From positions 3,368,060 to 3,432,059 of the forward strand of contig NZ_LT976853.1 in NCBI RefSeq assembly GCF_900249755.1: a stretch of DNA of 64,000 nt, in the 5' to 3' direction. The DNA comes from Cupriavidus taiwanensis. Lineage in GTDB: Bacteria > Pseudomonadota > Gammaproteobacteria > Burkholderiales > Burkholderiaceae. Below, in pieces: positions 35,663-46,197 of this stretch. The position numbers were made by a program, and so were the translations under genes. Numbering within the stretch: position 1 is the stretch's first letter; each line of letters begins with the position of its first letter. The notes below the pieces were generated by a model. It was not told where the DNA came from. It made no database searches and was given only the letters and a program-made list of their open reading frames with translations.

Positions 35663-36100
35663 TCAGGGCTTGGCCACGTGCCAGACGTTGTTGACGTTGT
35701 CGCCGGTGCGGTCGCCCGGCTTGGCGTCCTTGGCGAAGCGGTACAGCGGCTGGCCGCGGTAGGCCCACTGCTTGCTGCCGTCATCGCGCGTGATGATGGT
35801 GTACTGGCCCGAGCCACTGGTGCCCGGGGCGGCCATCAGCGGCGGCCAGTTGGTGGCGCAGGGGCCGTTGCAGGCGCTCTTGCCGCTGCCGGCGGTGTCG
35901 CGGTCAAAGGTGTACAGCGTCAGGCCCTGCGGATCGGTCAGCACGCCATTGGCCACTTTCACCGTGGGCGGCAGATTGCCGGCGCTGCCGCCGCCCATGC
36001 CCATGCCGGCACAACCGGCGAGCAGGACGGCCGCGCAGCCGAGCGCGAGCGCGCCGGGACGAACCAGGGATGCAGCAGCGTTACGACGCAGACTTGCCAT
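35663..36100 (-). CDS. Secreted-repeat lipoprotein of unknown function (COG4315-like)
   Basis: A ~145-aa putative lipoprotein. Lipobox LAGC gives Cys30 when counted from the ATG at 36100, which has GGAG nine bases upstream; an ATG at 36115 lacks such a site. The mature part holds two copies of the short secreted repeat, GVLTDPQGLTLYTFDRDTAG and the WAYRGQPLYRFAKDAKPGD region, with CNGPCATNWPPL between them. Two cysteines (CNGPC) may form a disulfide or bind a ligand. The molecular function is not known. It is the first gene of the ECF sigma cluster and has an ECF-like promoter. Confidence 0.8.
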   Translation of the reverse strand: MASLRRNAAASLVRPGALALGCAAVLLAGCAGMGMGGGSAGNLPPTVKVANGVLTDPQGLTLYTFDRDTAGSGKSACNGPCATNWPPLMAAPGTSGSGQYTIITRDDGSKQWAYRGQPLYRFAKDAKPGDRTGDNVNNVWHVAKP

Positions 36101-36150
36101 GATCTTGTTCTCCATGCAAACCGGTGCCGCCAGCCGGCACCGTCCCTCCA

Positions 36151-36180
36151 GTAAACACCGGATGTGATCTCTTTATTCCC
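36151..36180 (-). promoter_or_regulatory. Candidate ECF-type promoter of the lipoprotein–sigma cluster
   Basis: On the minus strand GGGAATAAA is followed, 17 bp after GGAATA, by GTTTAC. The GGAA-type -35 is the hallmark of many ECF sigma factors. It lies ~50 bp upstream of the lipoprotein start, so autoregulation by the adjacent ECF sigma is plausible. The leader then forms a 7-bp hairpin, GGTGCCG/CGGCACC (36123–36141). Confidence 0.5.
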
Positions 36181-36212
36181 GCAACGCCCGAAAAAATTTG
36201 AAAAAGTCGAAA

Positions 36213-36238
36213 AAAAACCTGCCCGAAGGCAGGTTTTT
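36213..36238 (-). terminator. Intrinsic terminator after ccsA
   Basis: An 11-bp stem AAAAACCTGCC/GGCAGGTTTTT with a four-base loop ends in T residues on the minus strand, 19 bp after the CcsA stop. Confidence 0.92.
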
Positions 36239-36257
36239 GCATCGCAGCATGCGCGCG

Positions 36258-37457
36258 TCAGAGTTCGCCGTAGCTGTGCAGCCCCGACAGGAACATGTTC
36301 ACGCCCAGGAACGCGAAGGTCGTCACCAGCAGGCCGACCAGCGCCCACCAGGCCGCCACCGTGCCGCGCAACCCCTTCATCAGCCGCATATGCAGCCAGG
36401 CCGCGTAGTTGAGCCAGACGATCAGCGCCCAGGTCTCCTTGGGGTCCCAGCTCCAGTAGCCGCCCCAGGCTTCGGCCGCCCACAGCGCGCCGAGGATGGT
36501 GGCGATGGTGAAGAAGGCAAAGCCGACCGCGATCGCCTTGTACATCACGTCGTCGAGCAGTTCCAGCGACGGCAGGCGCTCGGCCAGGATGCCGCGCTGC
36601 TTGAGCAGGTAGGCCACCGCCACCATCGCCGCCAATGCAAAGGTGCCGTAGCCGATAAAGTTGGCCGGCACATGGATCTTCATCCACCAGCTTTGCAGCG
36701 CGGGCACCAGCGGCTGGATCTCCTGCGCATTGCGGCTGACCGTGTACCACAGCAGGAAGCCGACCGCGGCCGACACTACCAGCATCACGAACGGGCCCAG
36801 CGCGCGCGTGGCGTAACGGCCTTCGTAATACAGGTAGAACAGCGAGGTGATCAGCGTGAACAGCACGAACACTTCGTACAGGTTCGAGATCGGGATGTGG
36901 CCGATATCGGTGCCGAGCAGGTAGGACTCGTACCAGCGCACCAGCATGCCGGTGAAGCCCAGCACCACCGCGCCCCAGCACAGCTTGCTGCCGAGGCTGT
37001 AGCCGGTGCCCGAGCGCGTCGCCAGCCCGACCCAGTAGAACAGCGTGGACAGGAACACCAGCGCGCTCATCCACAGGATGGCCGACTGGCTGGACAGGAA
37101 GTACTTGAGGAAGAAGGCCTGCTCCGCGCGCGCGAGCTGGCCCTGGTAAAGCTGGATCGCGAACAACGACAGCACCGCCAGCGCCACCATCAGCGGCCGC
37201 ACCGGCTTCCAGTGCCAGCCGAGCAGCGCAAAGGTGGGCACGGCGCCGATCAGCACCGCCTTGTCGTAGCCGTCCATCCATTGCCCGTATTGCGACAGCG
37301 CCACGCCGGCGCCGACGGCCAGCGCCAGCGCGAAGAGCCAGTCCACCCAGCTCAGGCGGCGCAGGAAGGAAGGTTCGAGGTAGGCCTCGTCGGCACCGCT
37401 GTCGGCGCGCGGGGTGCCGCGCATGGCGGGACCGGCCTGGTTCACATTAGAAGACAT
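36258..37457 (-). CDS. ccsA: Cytochrome c biogenesis protein CcsA (haem handling)
   Basis: A ~399-aa polytopic membrane protein of the system II (CcsBA/ResBC) cytochrome c synthase. The tryptophan-rich WWD motif is seen as WGGYWSWDPKETWALIVWL, flanked by histidines in transmembrane segments (e.g. KIHVPANFIGYG and WLHMRLMKG). The start MSSNVNQAG at 37457 fits; the open frame continues 23 codons upstream without family sequence. It follows resB by 16 bp, so the two form one synthase. Some annotations call this gene ccsB. Confidence 0.93.
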   Translation of the reverse strand: MSSNVNQAGPAMRGTPRADSGADEAYLEPSFLRRLSWVDWLFALALAVGAGVALSQYGQWMDGYDKAVLIGAVPTFALLGWHWKPVRPLMVALAVLSLFAIQLYQGQLARAEQAFFLKYFLSSQSAILWMSALVFLSTLFYWVGLATRSGTGYSLGSKLCWGAVVLGFTGMLVRWYESYLLGTDIGHIPISNLYEVFVLFTLITSLFYLYYEGRYATRALGPFVMLVVSAAVGFLLWYTVSRNAQEIQPLVPALQSWWMKIHVPANFIGYGTFALAAMVAVAYLLKQRGILAERLPSLELLDDVMYKAIAVGFAFFTIATILGALWAAEAWGGYWSWDPKETWALIVWLNYAAWLHMRLMKGLRGTVAAWWALVGLLVTTFAFLGVNMFLSGLHSYGEL

Positions 37458-37473
37458 AGCGTACCTGCTCGAT

Positions 37474-39681
37474 TCAGTGGGGAGTGCCGGCGGATTCGTG
37501 GGCAGCGCTTTGGCCCCCTGCGGCACGGCCGATGTCGTCGCGCAGCGCCGCGAATTCTTTCTCGAAATCCATGGTGCGGCGCTGGGTCGACATCGCCATC
37601 AGCACATGGCTGCCGGCAGCACCGTCATCGGCGTGGCCCGTGGCGGACGGGTCAGTCGGCTGGTCTTTTATCCAGACCCAGACCCGGCGCTCGCGGATAT
37701 AGAACATCGCGAACACGCCCAGCACCAGCAGCAGACAGCCAAGATACACGATGTTCTTGCCCGGCGCACGGGTCAGCTGGAACACGCTGGCCTTGATTTC
37801 CTGGAAGTCGTCGAGCTGCAGGAACACGGGCGCGCCGTAGAAGAAACTGTCCGACAACGCGTTGATGGCCTGCTGCAGGAAGGCGCCGCTCTGGGCACTG
37901 TTGGCCACCACCGGCAGCTGGTCCTGCGCGCGCGCCAGCTGCCACAGCTCCCACATCGAACCGTTCAGGATCTTCAGCAGCACGTCGGCGGCCTTCTGCT
38001 GTTCCGCCGGCGGCACCGACTTTTCCAGGAAGGCGGCGATCGCGGTGAATCCGCCCGGCGGCGAATCCGGCGCGGGGCGGGTCGCGCCCGCGAACAGGTC
38101 GAGCGCGCGCAGCGCGCTTTCGGCCAGCTGCCGGCGCAGCTCGGCCTTGTCGTCGCCGGGCATCGACGCCAGCGCAAAACGGCGCGCGGCCTCGCCGCGC
38201 AGCGCGCGGTCCTGCAGCGCGGCGCGCAGGCGCATCCAGTCGGCCACGCTGCTCTGGTCGTCGGCGGGAATGCGCAGGTAGCGGAACGGCTCGCTGGGCG
38301 ACTCGCGCATGCCGGCCAGGAACACCGACTGGCCGTCCATCTGCACCGGCACCATGTAGTTGTTGTACTCGCGCGCCTGCCCGGTGCGGTCGCGCAGCTT
38401 GTACTGCACCGACGGGCCGACATTGCGCAGCGTCTTGGCGCGGTCGGTGCTGGCGGCGGCGCCGAGATGCTGTTCCAGCGTCTCGTTGAAGGACTTGCGC
38501 GCCACGCCGCGCGCATCGGGCTTGCCCGAGGCATCGGTGACGTTCTCGATATTCATCAGCCGGAAGTCGCTGAACTCCACCGTCAGGCCGTCGCGGTCGG
38601 CGCTGGTGCCGGTGCCGGCCAGCGGCTTGTTGCCGCCGACCGCGCCGTCGAGGGTGAAGGTGGCGTGGCCGCTGCCCTGCATCGGGTAGCCGACGAACTT
38701 CAGGCGCGAGCCGCCGTCCTCGAAGCTGGACTGGTAGATGGCGATGCCGTCGACGATCAGCGGCTCGTTCACCTTGATGGTGGCCTCGGTCTGCTTGCCG
38801 GTGGCGCGGTCGGTCACGACCACGTCCGAAGCGAACAGCTTGGGCATGCCGGTCTCGTAGAAGTCGACCTTGAACTTCTTGAGCGTGATCGCGAACGGCA
38901 GGTCCTGCACCAGCGCACCGTCGGCAATGTTGAGGATGGCGGTGGAGACGGTCGAGCCCTCGGGCACGTAGGCGTTGCCGCGGAAGCCGGGGTTGCTCGC
39001 CGACAGCCGGTGCTCGGGCGGGATCTCGCTGATCACCGCGTTGCCGCGGATCGGGGTCTTGCCGCCCAGCCACATCTGCGCGCGGATCAGCAGGTCGCCG
39101 TCGAGCAGGCCGCCGATGCAGATCACCACGATGGCGGTGTGCGCCAGGATATAGCCGGCCTTGTTGGCGGCGCCGGCCTTGGCGGCCAGCAGCGTGGCGC
39201 CGTCATGCTCGACCGCCTTGATGCGGTAGCCGCGGTTGCGCAGCAGCGCCGACAGCCGGCCGACGGCCTCGGCGCGCGGACGCGCGCCGTCGAACTCGCC
39301 GCGATGGTGGAAGGCGCGCAGGCTGCGCTCGCGCACATGGTCCTTCCAAGAGCGCATGTCCGCGACCATCTTGGGCGCGTTGCGCACCAGGCACAGGCTG
39401 GTGGACACCACCAGGAACGCCAGGATCAGCAGGAACCACCACGAACCGTAGACCTTCTGCAGCGACAGCGTATGGAACACCTCGGCCCAGAAGGGACCGA
39501 ACTGGTTGACGTAGTTCGGATACGGCTCGTTCTGCTTGAGCACGGTGCCGATCACGCTGGCGATGGAGATCACCGTCAGCAGCGCGATCGCGAAGCGCAT
39601 CGAGGACAACAATTCGACCGCGTCGCGCAGCACGCGGTGAGAGGTCTTCAGGTGCAGCCCTGAAGTGGAAGCGGTCGACAT
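37474..39681 (-). CDS. resB: Cytochrome c biogenesis protein ResB/Ccs1
   Basis: A 735-aa ResB-family protein that works with CcsA to attach haem to apocytochromes c in the periplasm. Hydrophobic segments occur near residues 20–45, 75–95, 170–190 and at ~655–675. A large periplasmic domain lies between the last two. The N-terminal FAIALLTVISIASVIGTVLKQ and SWWFLLILAFLVVSTSLCL match the family. The C-terminal ~65 residues are charged and low-complexity. Together with the adjacent cytochrome c4 gene this is a c-type cytochrome locus. Confidence 0.93.
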   Translation of the reverse strand: MSTASTSGLHLKTSHRVLRDAVELLSSMRFAIALLTVISIASVIGTVLKQNEPYPNYVNQFGPFWAEVFHTLSLQKVYGSWWFLLILAFLVVSTSLCLVRNAPKMVADMRSWKDHVRERSLRAFHHRGEFDGARPRAEAVGRLSALLRNRGYRIKAVEHDGATLLAAKAGAANKAGYILAHTAIVVICIGGLLDGDLLIRAQMWLGGKTPIRGNAVISEIPPEHRLSASNPGFRGNAYVPEGSTVSTAILNIADGALVQDLPFAITLKKFKVDFYETGMPKLFASDVVVTDRATGKQTEATIKVNEPLIVDGIAIYQSSFEDGGSRLKFVGYPMQGSGHATFTLDGAVGGNKPLAGTGTSADRDGLTVEFSDFRLMNIENVTDASGKPDARGVARKSFNETLEQHLGAAASTDRAKTLRNVGPSVQYKLRDRTGQAREYNNYMVPVQMDGQSVFLAGMRESPSEPFRYLRIPADDQSSVADWMRLRAALQDRALRGEAARRFALASMPGDDKAELRRQLAESALRALDLFAGATRPAPDSPPGGFTAIAAFLEKSVPPAEQQKAADVLLKILNGSMWELWQLARAQDQLPVVANSAQSGAFLQQAINALSDSFFYGAPVFLQLDDFQEIKASVFQLTRAPGKNIVYLGCLLLVLGVFAMFYIRERRVWVWIKDQPTDPSATGHADDGAAGSHVLMAMSTQRRTMDFEKEFAALRDDIGRAAGGQSAAHESAGTPH

Positions 39682-39722
39682 GTGCAGTGAAACCTAAAAC
39701 AGCGTACGGCCTGGAAATGAAT

Positions 39723-39759
39723 AAAGGGTGGACATGCTTTGGCAAGCAGGCCACCCTTT
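39723..39759 (-). terminator. Two-part terminator hairpin after cytochrome c4
   Basis: Outer arms AAAGGGTGG/CCACCCTTT enclose an inner stem TGCTT/AAGCA. On the minus strand it lies downstream of the cytochrome c4 gene and just before resB. The 3' side is CCCTTTATTC on the minus strand, so termination should be moderate. Confidence 0.65.
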
Positions 39760-39866
39760 TCGATTGTGACAAGCGCGTTCGGTTGCATGCTGGGGCACGC
39801 CGGCAGGCGGCCGCGCAACCAATGCGCCGGCGCGTTCAGGCGCCAGCGTCGCGGAATCCCGGATCG

Positions 39867-40526
39867 TCAGCGAACCCCGGCGACGTAGTCCGCCACCGCC
39901 TTGATCTCGGCATCCGACATCTTGGCGGCGATGGTCGTCATGACCGGGTTGTTCTTGCGGGTGCCCTGGCGGAATGCCACCAGTTGTGCCTCGGTATAGT
40001 CGGCCCACTGGCCGCCGATGCGCGGATACTGCGCCGGAATGCCCGCGCCGGCGGGGCCATGGCAGGCGGCGCAGGCCGGCACGCCCTTGGCTGCGATGCC
40101 GCCACGGTAGATCTTCTGGCCGGCTTCGATGCTGTCCTTGTTCTTGGCGGTGGCGGGCTTGAGCGACTGCTTGGCCAGGTAGGCGCCGACGTTGCGCATT
40201 TCCTCGTCGGTCAGCACCGATGCCATCGGCACCATGATTGCGTTGTTGCGGGTCTTGGCCTTGAAGTCGGCCAGCTGCTTGTGGACGTATTCCGGATGCT
40301 GCGCGGCCAGCTTGGGGTTGGCGGCGGCGGCGCTGTTGCCGGCGGCGCCGTGGCAGCTCAGGCAGGCGGGCACATTGCGATCGGGGGCACCTTGCGTGTA
40401 CAGCGTTTCACCCTTGGCCGGGTCCGCCTTCGCGGCGGCCTGCTCTGCGGCAGATGCCAGTCCGGAAAGGGCGGCGGCAGGAACGGCCAGAGCCAGGACA
40501 CCCAGAATCTTCGCAATGCGGTTCAT
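39867..40526 (-). CDS. Di-haem cytochrome c4
   Basis: A 219-aa periplasmic cytochrome with a signal peptide (cleavage after LASA, ~residue 27) and two class I cytochrome c domains. Haem-binding motifs are CLSCH (Cys55, Cys58, His59) and CAACH (Cys152, Cys155, His156), with distal Met candidates in MVPMASVL and NPVMTTIA. Two-domain cytochromes c4 deliver electrons to terminal oxidases. The start MNRIAKILG is followed at once by a proper signal peptide; a much longer upstream frame is not coding. Confidence 0.93.
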   Translation of the reverse strand: MNRIAKILGVLALAVPAAALSGLASAAEQAAAKADPAKGETLYTQGAPDRNVPACLSCHGAAGNSAAAANPKLAAQHPEYVHKQLADFKAKTRNNAIMVPMASVLTDEEMRNVGAYLAKQSLKPATAKNKDSIEAGQKIYRGGIAAKGVPACAACHGPAGAGIPAQYPRIGGQWADYTEAQLVAFRQGTRKNNPVMTTIAAKMSDAEIKAVADYVAGVR

Positions 40527-41022
40527 TCGCACACCTTCTCTGAATTGTTTTGGATACCGTAATGCGTGCCGCTCCGGCGCTTTGCCGGCGGTGAGGACGC
40601 GCCGGTGCAAAAGGCTGGAATCGTGGCGACCCGCGTGCGGCTGACCGATCCGCGCAACGCTGGCCGTGGCGGCAGACCCCGCCAGCCCGCTCCCGCCGCC
40701 GCCGCACCGTCCGGTGCAACGCGCAATGCAGGACAAGGCCTTGCCCACGATGGAACGACACACTAGGCTTCCCGCCCGGACGACGGCAGCCGAGGCACGC
40801 GGCATGGATGCCACGCGTCACCCGTTCAGGAGACCGTAAACCGGCGTATTGTACAATAAGTTAAGTGCCGGATTGATGCCTTGCGGCTTGTCGTGCCCGC
40901 TTCGGGCTGCGCCAGATCAACCCCGGCGGGCGGCCCAGGCCGCAGCCATCCCACCCTGGCGAGACCCCGGCCCCGGCACGCGCACCGCGCTGCCTCCGCG
41001 GCCCGCCCCACCGCTCTAGCGC
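40527..41022. other. Divergent intergenic region cytochrome c4 / engB (496 bp)
   Basis: No coding gene is supported in this long spacer. Most is GC-rich. An A+T island around 40838–40866 holds the perfect palindrome ATTGTACAAT (40848–40857), which gives a TACAAT -10 candidate on both strands, without a good -35 on either. It could be the divergent promoter or an operator. No strong terminators are seen. Confidence 0.5.
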
Positions 41023-41724
41023 ATGTCCCTTCTTCACCAGGCCCGCTTCTTCATCACCGTGAACCACCTGCGCGACCTGCCCGCCACGGCCGTGCCCGAG
41101 GTGGCGTTCGCCGGCCGCTCCAACGCCGGCAAGTCCACCGCGATCAACATCCTGTGCAACCAGAAGCGGCTGGCGTTCTCGTCGCGCACGCCCGGGCGCA
41201 CGCAGCACATCAACTATTTCTCGGTGGCGCCGGTCAAGGCGCCGGACCCGCTGGCGTTCCTGGTCGATCTGCCGGGCTATGGCTATGCCGAAGTCTCGGG
41301 CTCGGCCAAGTACCACTGGCAGGGCCTGCTGAGCGATTACGTGCAGACGCGCCAGCAACTGGCCGGGCTGATCCTGATGATGGATGCGCGCCGCCCGTTC
41401 ACGGACCTCGATTGCCAGATGGTCGAATGGTTCCTGCCCACCGGGCGGCCCATCCACGTGCTGCTGACCAAGGCCGACAAGCTCACCAACAGCGACAATG
41501 CCAAAGCCCTGCGCGAAACCCGCAAGATGCTGCAAGGCTATGCCGAGCAGATGGAAACGCCGGTGCCGATGACGGCGCAGCTGTTCTCCAGCCTGAAGCG
41601 CCGCGGCATCGAAGAGGCGCAGGGCGTGATCGCCGGCTGGCTGAACTTGCCGGAAGCGCAAAAGGTTGAACAGAAGGCCGCCGCCGCGAATACCGAGCCT
41701 CCGGCATCCGATCCGGCCGCGTGA
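41023..41724 (+). CDS. engB: Ribosome biogenesis GTPase EngB (YsxC/YihA)
   Basis: A 233-aa TRAFAC-class GTPase needed for 50S subunit maturation. G1 is GRSNAGKST (31–39), G3 DLPGYGYA, G4 TKADK and G5 the SSLKRRG region. The last ~25 residues are an Ala/Pro-rich tail beyond the ~200-aa core. It starts at the ATG at 41023 and is divergent from the cytochrome gene. Confidence 0.96.
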   Translation: MSLLHQARFFITVNHLRDLPATAVPEVAFAGRSNAGKSTAINILCNQKRLAFSSRTPGRTQHINYFSVAPVKAPDPLAFLVDLPGYGYAEVSGSAKYHWQGLLSDYVQTRQQLAGLILMMDARRPFTDLDCQMVEWFLPTGRPIHVLLTKADKLTNSDNAKALRETRKMLQGYAEQMETPVPMTAQLFSSLKRRGIEEAQGVIAGWLNLPEAQKVEQKAAAANTEPPASDPAA

Positions 41725-41763
41725 TCACGGCAATGCGCGCGGCACCGAGCGCGCAAAAAAAAG

Positions 41764-41783
41764 CCCCGTCGCAAGCAACGGGG
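41764..41783 (-). terminator. Minus-oriented terminator-like hairpin between engB and hemB
   Basis: A 6-bp stem CCCCGT/ACGGGG with an 8-base loop is preceded on the plus strand by A8 and so followed by T8 only on the minus strand. Both neighbouring genes are on the plus strand, so the orientation is odd: it would stop antisense transcription. On the plus strand it lacks a U-run. Confidence 0.5.
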
Positions 41784-41905
41784 ACGAACTTTCCCGCCGC
41801 TGGGGCGGGTACCCGCTCAGGGAGGAGTAGCGGGAGACACCGCGCCACGCAGTGCGCAACGCAAAGTGTCCGCGAGTATGATGGCGGGCACGCACAAAAG
41901 TTTAG

Positions 41906-42979
<1,074 letters not shown>

Positions 42980-43003
42980 GCGGGCGACGGTAACCGCGCG
43001 CCC

Positions 43004-44206
43004 ATGGAATTGCTCGGCTTCTCCGCCAGCCAGGTCCACCCGCTCGCAACGCTCACCGACGCCGCCGGCTTTCTGTCGGGCAACGCCGCATCGCTGTTCG
43101 TGTGGGCGGACTTCTCCACCGAAGAGGTCACCGCGGCGCCCGACCGCTGGCGCGAGCAGGTGCGCCAGCTTGCCGGCGCGCCAATCCTTGACCTGCACCT
43201 GGCCGACGCCACCAACGCCGCGCATCCGTCGTATTTCGATACGACCCATGCGTACGACATGGTGATCTTCCGCAAGCTGACCTTCGAAACCAGCCGCGCC
43301 ATCGCCGAGGCCGAGCCGCAGGACCCCGCCGCCGCCAGGCCCGCCGAGGCCGCGGCCCGGCAGAAGCGGCATCCGCCCGGCTTCCTGCCGGCGCTGGCCC
43401 GGATCGACACGCAGCCGGTCACGTTCTTCATGTTCGACAACGTGCTGGTCACGGTGCGCTCGGGGCCGTCGCGCACCATCGACCAGGTGCGCCAGCGCCT
43501 GCTCGAGCTATGCCAGGCGCCGCGGCCGCAGGCCACGCCCGGGCGCGGCAACGGCCAGCCGCTGCTGCACGGCATCCGTCCGCCGAGCCGGCCCGAGGAC
43601 CTGATGCTGCGGCTGCTCAACGCCATGGTCGACCGCTACCTGGAACTGCGCGCGCCGCTGACGCGCCAGCTCGACCGCTGGCAGCGCGCGCTGCTGAACT
43701 CGCGCCGCAGCTTCTCCAGCTGGGAAGGCCTGCTCGATGCCCGCATCCAGCTGCGCAAGCTGGAACACCTGAGCGAGGAGCAGCGCGACGCGCTGCAGGA
43801 ATTCCGCGACAGCCTGCTCGACAACCGCTACAGCAGCGACCCGCCCGGCGGCCCGGCCAATGCGCCGGGGCGCGACGAGGTGCTGCTGGTGCGCATCAAC
43901 GACGTGATGGAGCATATCCAGCGGGTGCTGGCGCATGCGCGGCGGCTCGAGGATTCGATCGAATCGGCGGTGCAGATCCACTTCTCGGCGGTGGCGCACC
44001 GGACCAACCGCACCATGCGCGCGCTGACGCTGATCACGGCGCTGTTCATGCCGCTGACGCTGATCACCGGCGTGTTCGGCATGAACTTCGACCGCATGCC
44101 CTGGCTGCGCGAGCCGCAGGGCTTCTGGTGGTCGATCGGGCTGATGGGCGTCGTCGCGGTGGTGCTGGCGGCGCTGTGGGGGCTGGCGCGGCAGCTGGAG
44201 CGCTAG
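43004..44206 (+). CDS. CorA-family divalent metal transporter
   Basis: A 400-aa CorA-type channel. The long cytoplasmic N-domain ends in a stalk helix. Two transmembrane helices follow, the first ending in the signature GMNFDRMPW of the ion pore, the second being FWWSIGLMGVVAVVLAALW. The family carries Mg2+, Co2+, Ni2+ or, in the ZntB branch, Zn2+; the ion cannot be assigned here. An Ala-rich linker is seen near residues 105–120. It follows hemB by 24 bp, so the two are probably co-transcribed, which could tie metal supply to the Mg-type HemB (inference). Confidence 0.9.
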   Translation: MELLGFSASQVHPLATLTDAAGFLSGNAASLFVWADFSTEEVTAAPDRWREQVRQLAGAPILDLHLADATNAAHPSYFDTTHAYDMVIFRKLTFETSRAIAEAEPQDPAAARPAEAAARQKRHPPGFLPALARIDTQPVTFFMFDNVLVTVRSGPSRTIDQVRQRLLELCQAPRPQATPGRGNGQPLLHGIRPPSRPEDLMLRLLNAMVDRYLELRAPLTRQLDRWQRALLNSRRSFSSWEGLLDARIQLRKLEHLSEEQRDALQEFRDSLLDNRYSSDPPGGPANAPGRDEVLLVRINDVMEHIQRVLAHARRLEDSIESAVQIHFSAVAHRTNRTMRALTLITALFMPLTLITGVFGMNFDRMPWLREPQGFWWSIGLMGVVAVVLAALWGLARQLER

Positions 44207-44225
44207 CCGCAGGCGCGGGTACGCT

Positions 44226-46154
44226 TCAGGTGCGCGTACGCTCGCCGAAAGCGCGTTCCAGGCTTTCCAGGAAGCGGCTGGCCGACTGGTAGCCGATCAC
44301 GCGCACCGGGCGCTCGCGCCCGTCCGCACCGAACAGGATGATGCCGGGCGGCCCGAACAGGCCGAAGCGCTTGAGCAGGGCCTTGTCGTCGGCATTGTTG
44401 GCGGTCACGTCCGCCTGCAGCAGCACGATCTCCGCCAGCCGCGCGCGCACGCGCGCGTCGACAAAAGTCATGCGCTCCATTTCCTTGCAGCTGACGCACC
44501 AGTCGGCATAGAAATCCAGCAGCACCGGCTTGCCCGCGGCCGCGGCCTGCGCCACGCGGGCATCGAGTTCGGCGACGCTGCGCACGCGCTCGAAGCGCAC
44601 CGCCTTCGCGTCGCGGCCGCTTTCGCCACCGCTTTCGGCGCCGCTACGTGCCACGCTGAGGTGCGACAGCGGCTGCAGCGCATCGCGCCCGCCCGAGGCC
44701 ACGCCGATCAGCACGATCGCCGCGGCGATGGCAAACAGCACGCCCACGCCCTTGCCCACCCGGGCCAGGTTGCGCGGATCCGGCCCCAGGCCGTCGAAGG
44801 CACCGAGAAACACCGCCGCCACCAGCAGCAGCGCCGCCAGCAGCAGCATCGTGGTCCACGCCGGCAGCACCGGCCCCAGCATCCACAGCGCCACGCCCAG
44901 CAGCAGGAAGCCGAAGAAGCGCTTGGTCACCTCCATCCAGCGCCCGGCGCGCGGCAGCAGGTTGCCCGCGCCCACGCCCACCAGCACCAGCGGCACGCCC
45001 ATGCCCAGCGCCATCGCGAACAGTGCGCCGCCGCCGATCACGGCATCGCGGGTCTGCGCGATATAGGCCAGCGCCCCGGCCAGCGGCGCGGTGACGCAAG
45101 GCCCGACGATCAGCGCCGAGATCGCGCCCATCGCCGCCGCACCCGCCACCTGGCCGCCCTGGCGGCGGTTCGACGATTCGGTCAGGCGGGTCTGCCAGCG
45201 CTGCGGCAATTGCAGCTCATACAGCCCGAACATCGACAGCGCCAGCGCCACCATCAGCGCCGCGAACAGGCCCAGCACCCACGGCGTCTGCAGCGCGGCC
45301 GACAGGCCCTCGCCCAGCAGCCCCGCGGCCACCCCGACGGCCGTATAGACCACCGCCATGCCCAGCACATAGGCCAGCGAGACCACCAGCGCGCGGCCGC
45401 GCGTGACATGCTCGCCGACGACGATCGACGACAGGATCGGCACCATCGGCAGCACGCACGGCGTAAAGGTCAGCAGCAGGCCCAGGCCGAAGAACAGCGC
45501 CGCGATCACGCCAAGGTTGCGGCTGGCCAGTGCGCCGGCGATGCGGTCGCTGTCGTCGGCGCGCAGGGTGGCGGCCGCGCCAGGTACCGCGGGGACCGCG
45601 GGTGCCGGGGCCGCCTCGGCGGCGGGAGCATCGCTGCGGCCGCGCTTGCCGAACAGGTCGGCCAGCACGCCGCCTCCGACCTTGTAGACGGTTTCCATCG
45701 GCGGATAGCACAGGCCCTTGTCGGCGCAGCCCTGCGAAGTCACCGTCAGCGTCCATTTGCCATCGGCGGGCGCGGCCTCGACCGGCACCCGGATGACCAC
45801 GCTGTCGCGGTAGGTCTCCATCTCCTTGCCGAAGGTCTCGTCGAACTTGACCTTGCCGTGCGGATAGGCCGGCGGGCCCAGTTTCACGCCGGCGGGCTGC
45901 GCGGCGAAGGCGAAGCGCTCGCGGTACATGTAGTAGCCGGGGGCGACGTCGAAGCGGACCTCGACGCTCTTGTCGTCGAGCTGGCGTGCGGCAAACCGGA
46001 AGGCCTGCTCCGGCGGCAGGAAGTCGTCTTCCGTGGCGGCATGCGCCGTGCCGGCAAGGCACAACCAGGCCAATACCGCCAGCAGCGCTGCGGCAATATG
46101 CCGCGCCCAAACCTGCCCGCGCGAGCGCTCCGGAAGTGCCAAACCGATGTCCAT
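44226..46154 (-). CDS. dsbD: Thiol:disulfide interchange protein DsbD
   Basis: DsbD carries reducing power from cytoplasmic thioredoxin to periplasmic DsbC, DsbG and cytochrome c maturation. The 642-aa precursor has a signal peptide (~1–39), an N-terminal immunoglobulin-like domain with the SQGCADKGLCYPP cysteine pair, about eight membrane segments with cysteines in LLTFTPCVLPMVPIL and LIVGPCVTAPLAG, and a C-terminal thioredoxin domain with DWCVSCKEMER. The start at 46154 has AGGAAA upstream; the frame is open to 46289. cutA lies 43 bp upstream on the same strand. Confidence 0.96.
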   Translation of the reverse strand: MDIGLALPERSRGQVWARHIAAALLAVLAWLCLAGTAHAATEDDFLPPEQAFRFAARQLDDKSVEVRFDVAPGYYMYRERFAFAAQPAGVKLGPPAYPHGKVKFDETFGKEMETYRDSVVIRVPVEAAPADGKWTLTVTSQGCADKGLCYPPMETVYKVGGGVLADLFGKRGRSDAPAAEAAPAPAVPAVPGAAATLRADDSDRIAGALASRNLGVIAALFFGLGLLLTFTPCVLPMVPILSSIVVGEHVTRGRALVVSLAYVLGMAVVYTAVGVAAGLLGEGLSAALQTPWVLGLFAALMVALALSMFGLYELQLPQRWQTRLTESSNRRQGGQVAGAAAMGAISALIVGPCVTAPLAGALAYIAQTRDAVIGGGALFAMALGMGVPLVLVGVGAGNLLPRAGRWMEVTKRFFGFLLLGVALWMLGPVLPAWTTMLLLAALLLVAAVFLGAFDGLGPDPRNLARVGKGVGVLFAIAAAIVLIGVASGGRDALQPLSHLSVARSGAESGGESGRDAKAVRFERVRSVAELDARVAQAAAAGKPVLLDFYADWCVSCKEMERMTFVDARVRARLAEIVLLQADVTANNADDKALLKRFGLFGPPGIILFGADGRERPVRVIGYQSASRFLESLERAFGERTRT

Positions 46155-46197
46155 GAAGCTGTTTCCTGTCTGTCTTGATCTGTCGACGCTGCCGAAC

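Noticed and set aside
40527..41022. Small frames in the cytochrome c4–engB spacer
   Set aside because: No start signals, and Ala/Pro/Arg-rich composition typical of noncoding GC-rich DNA.
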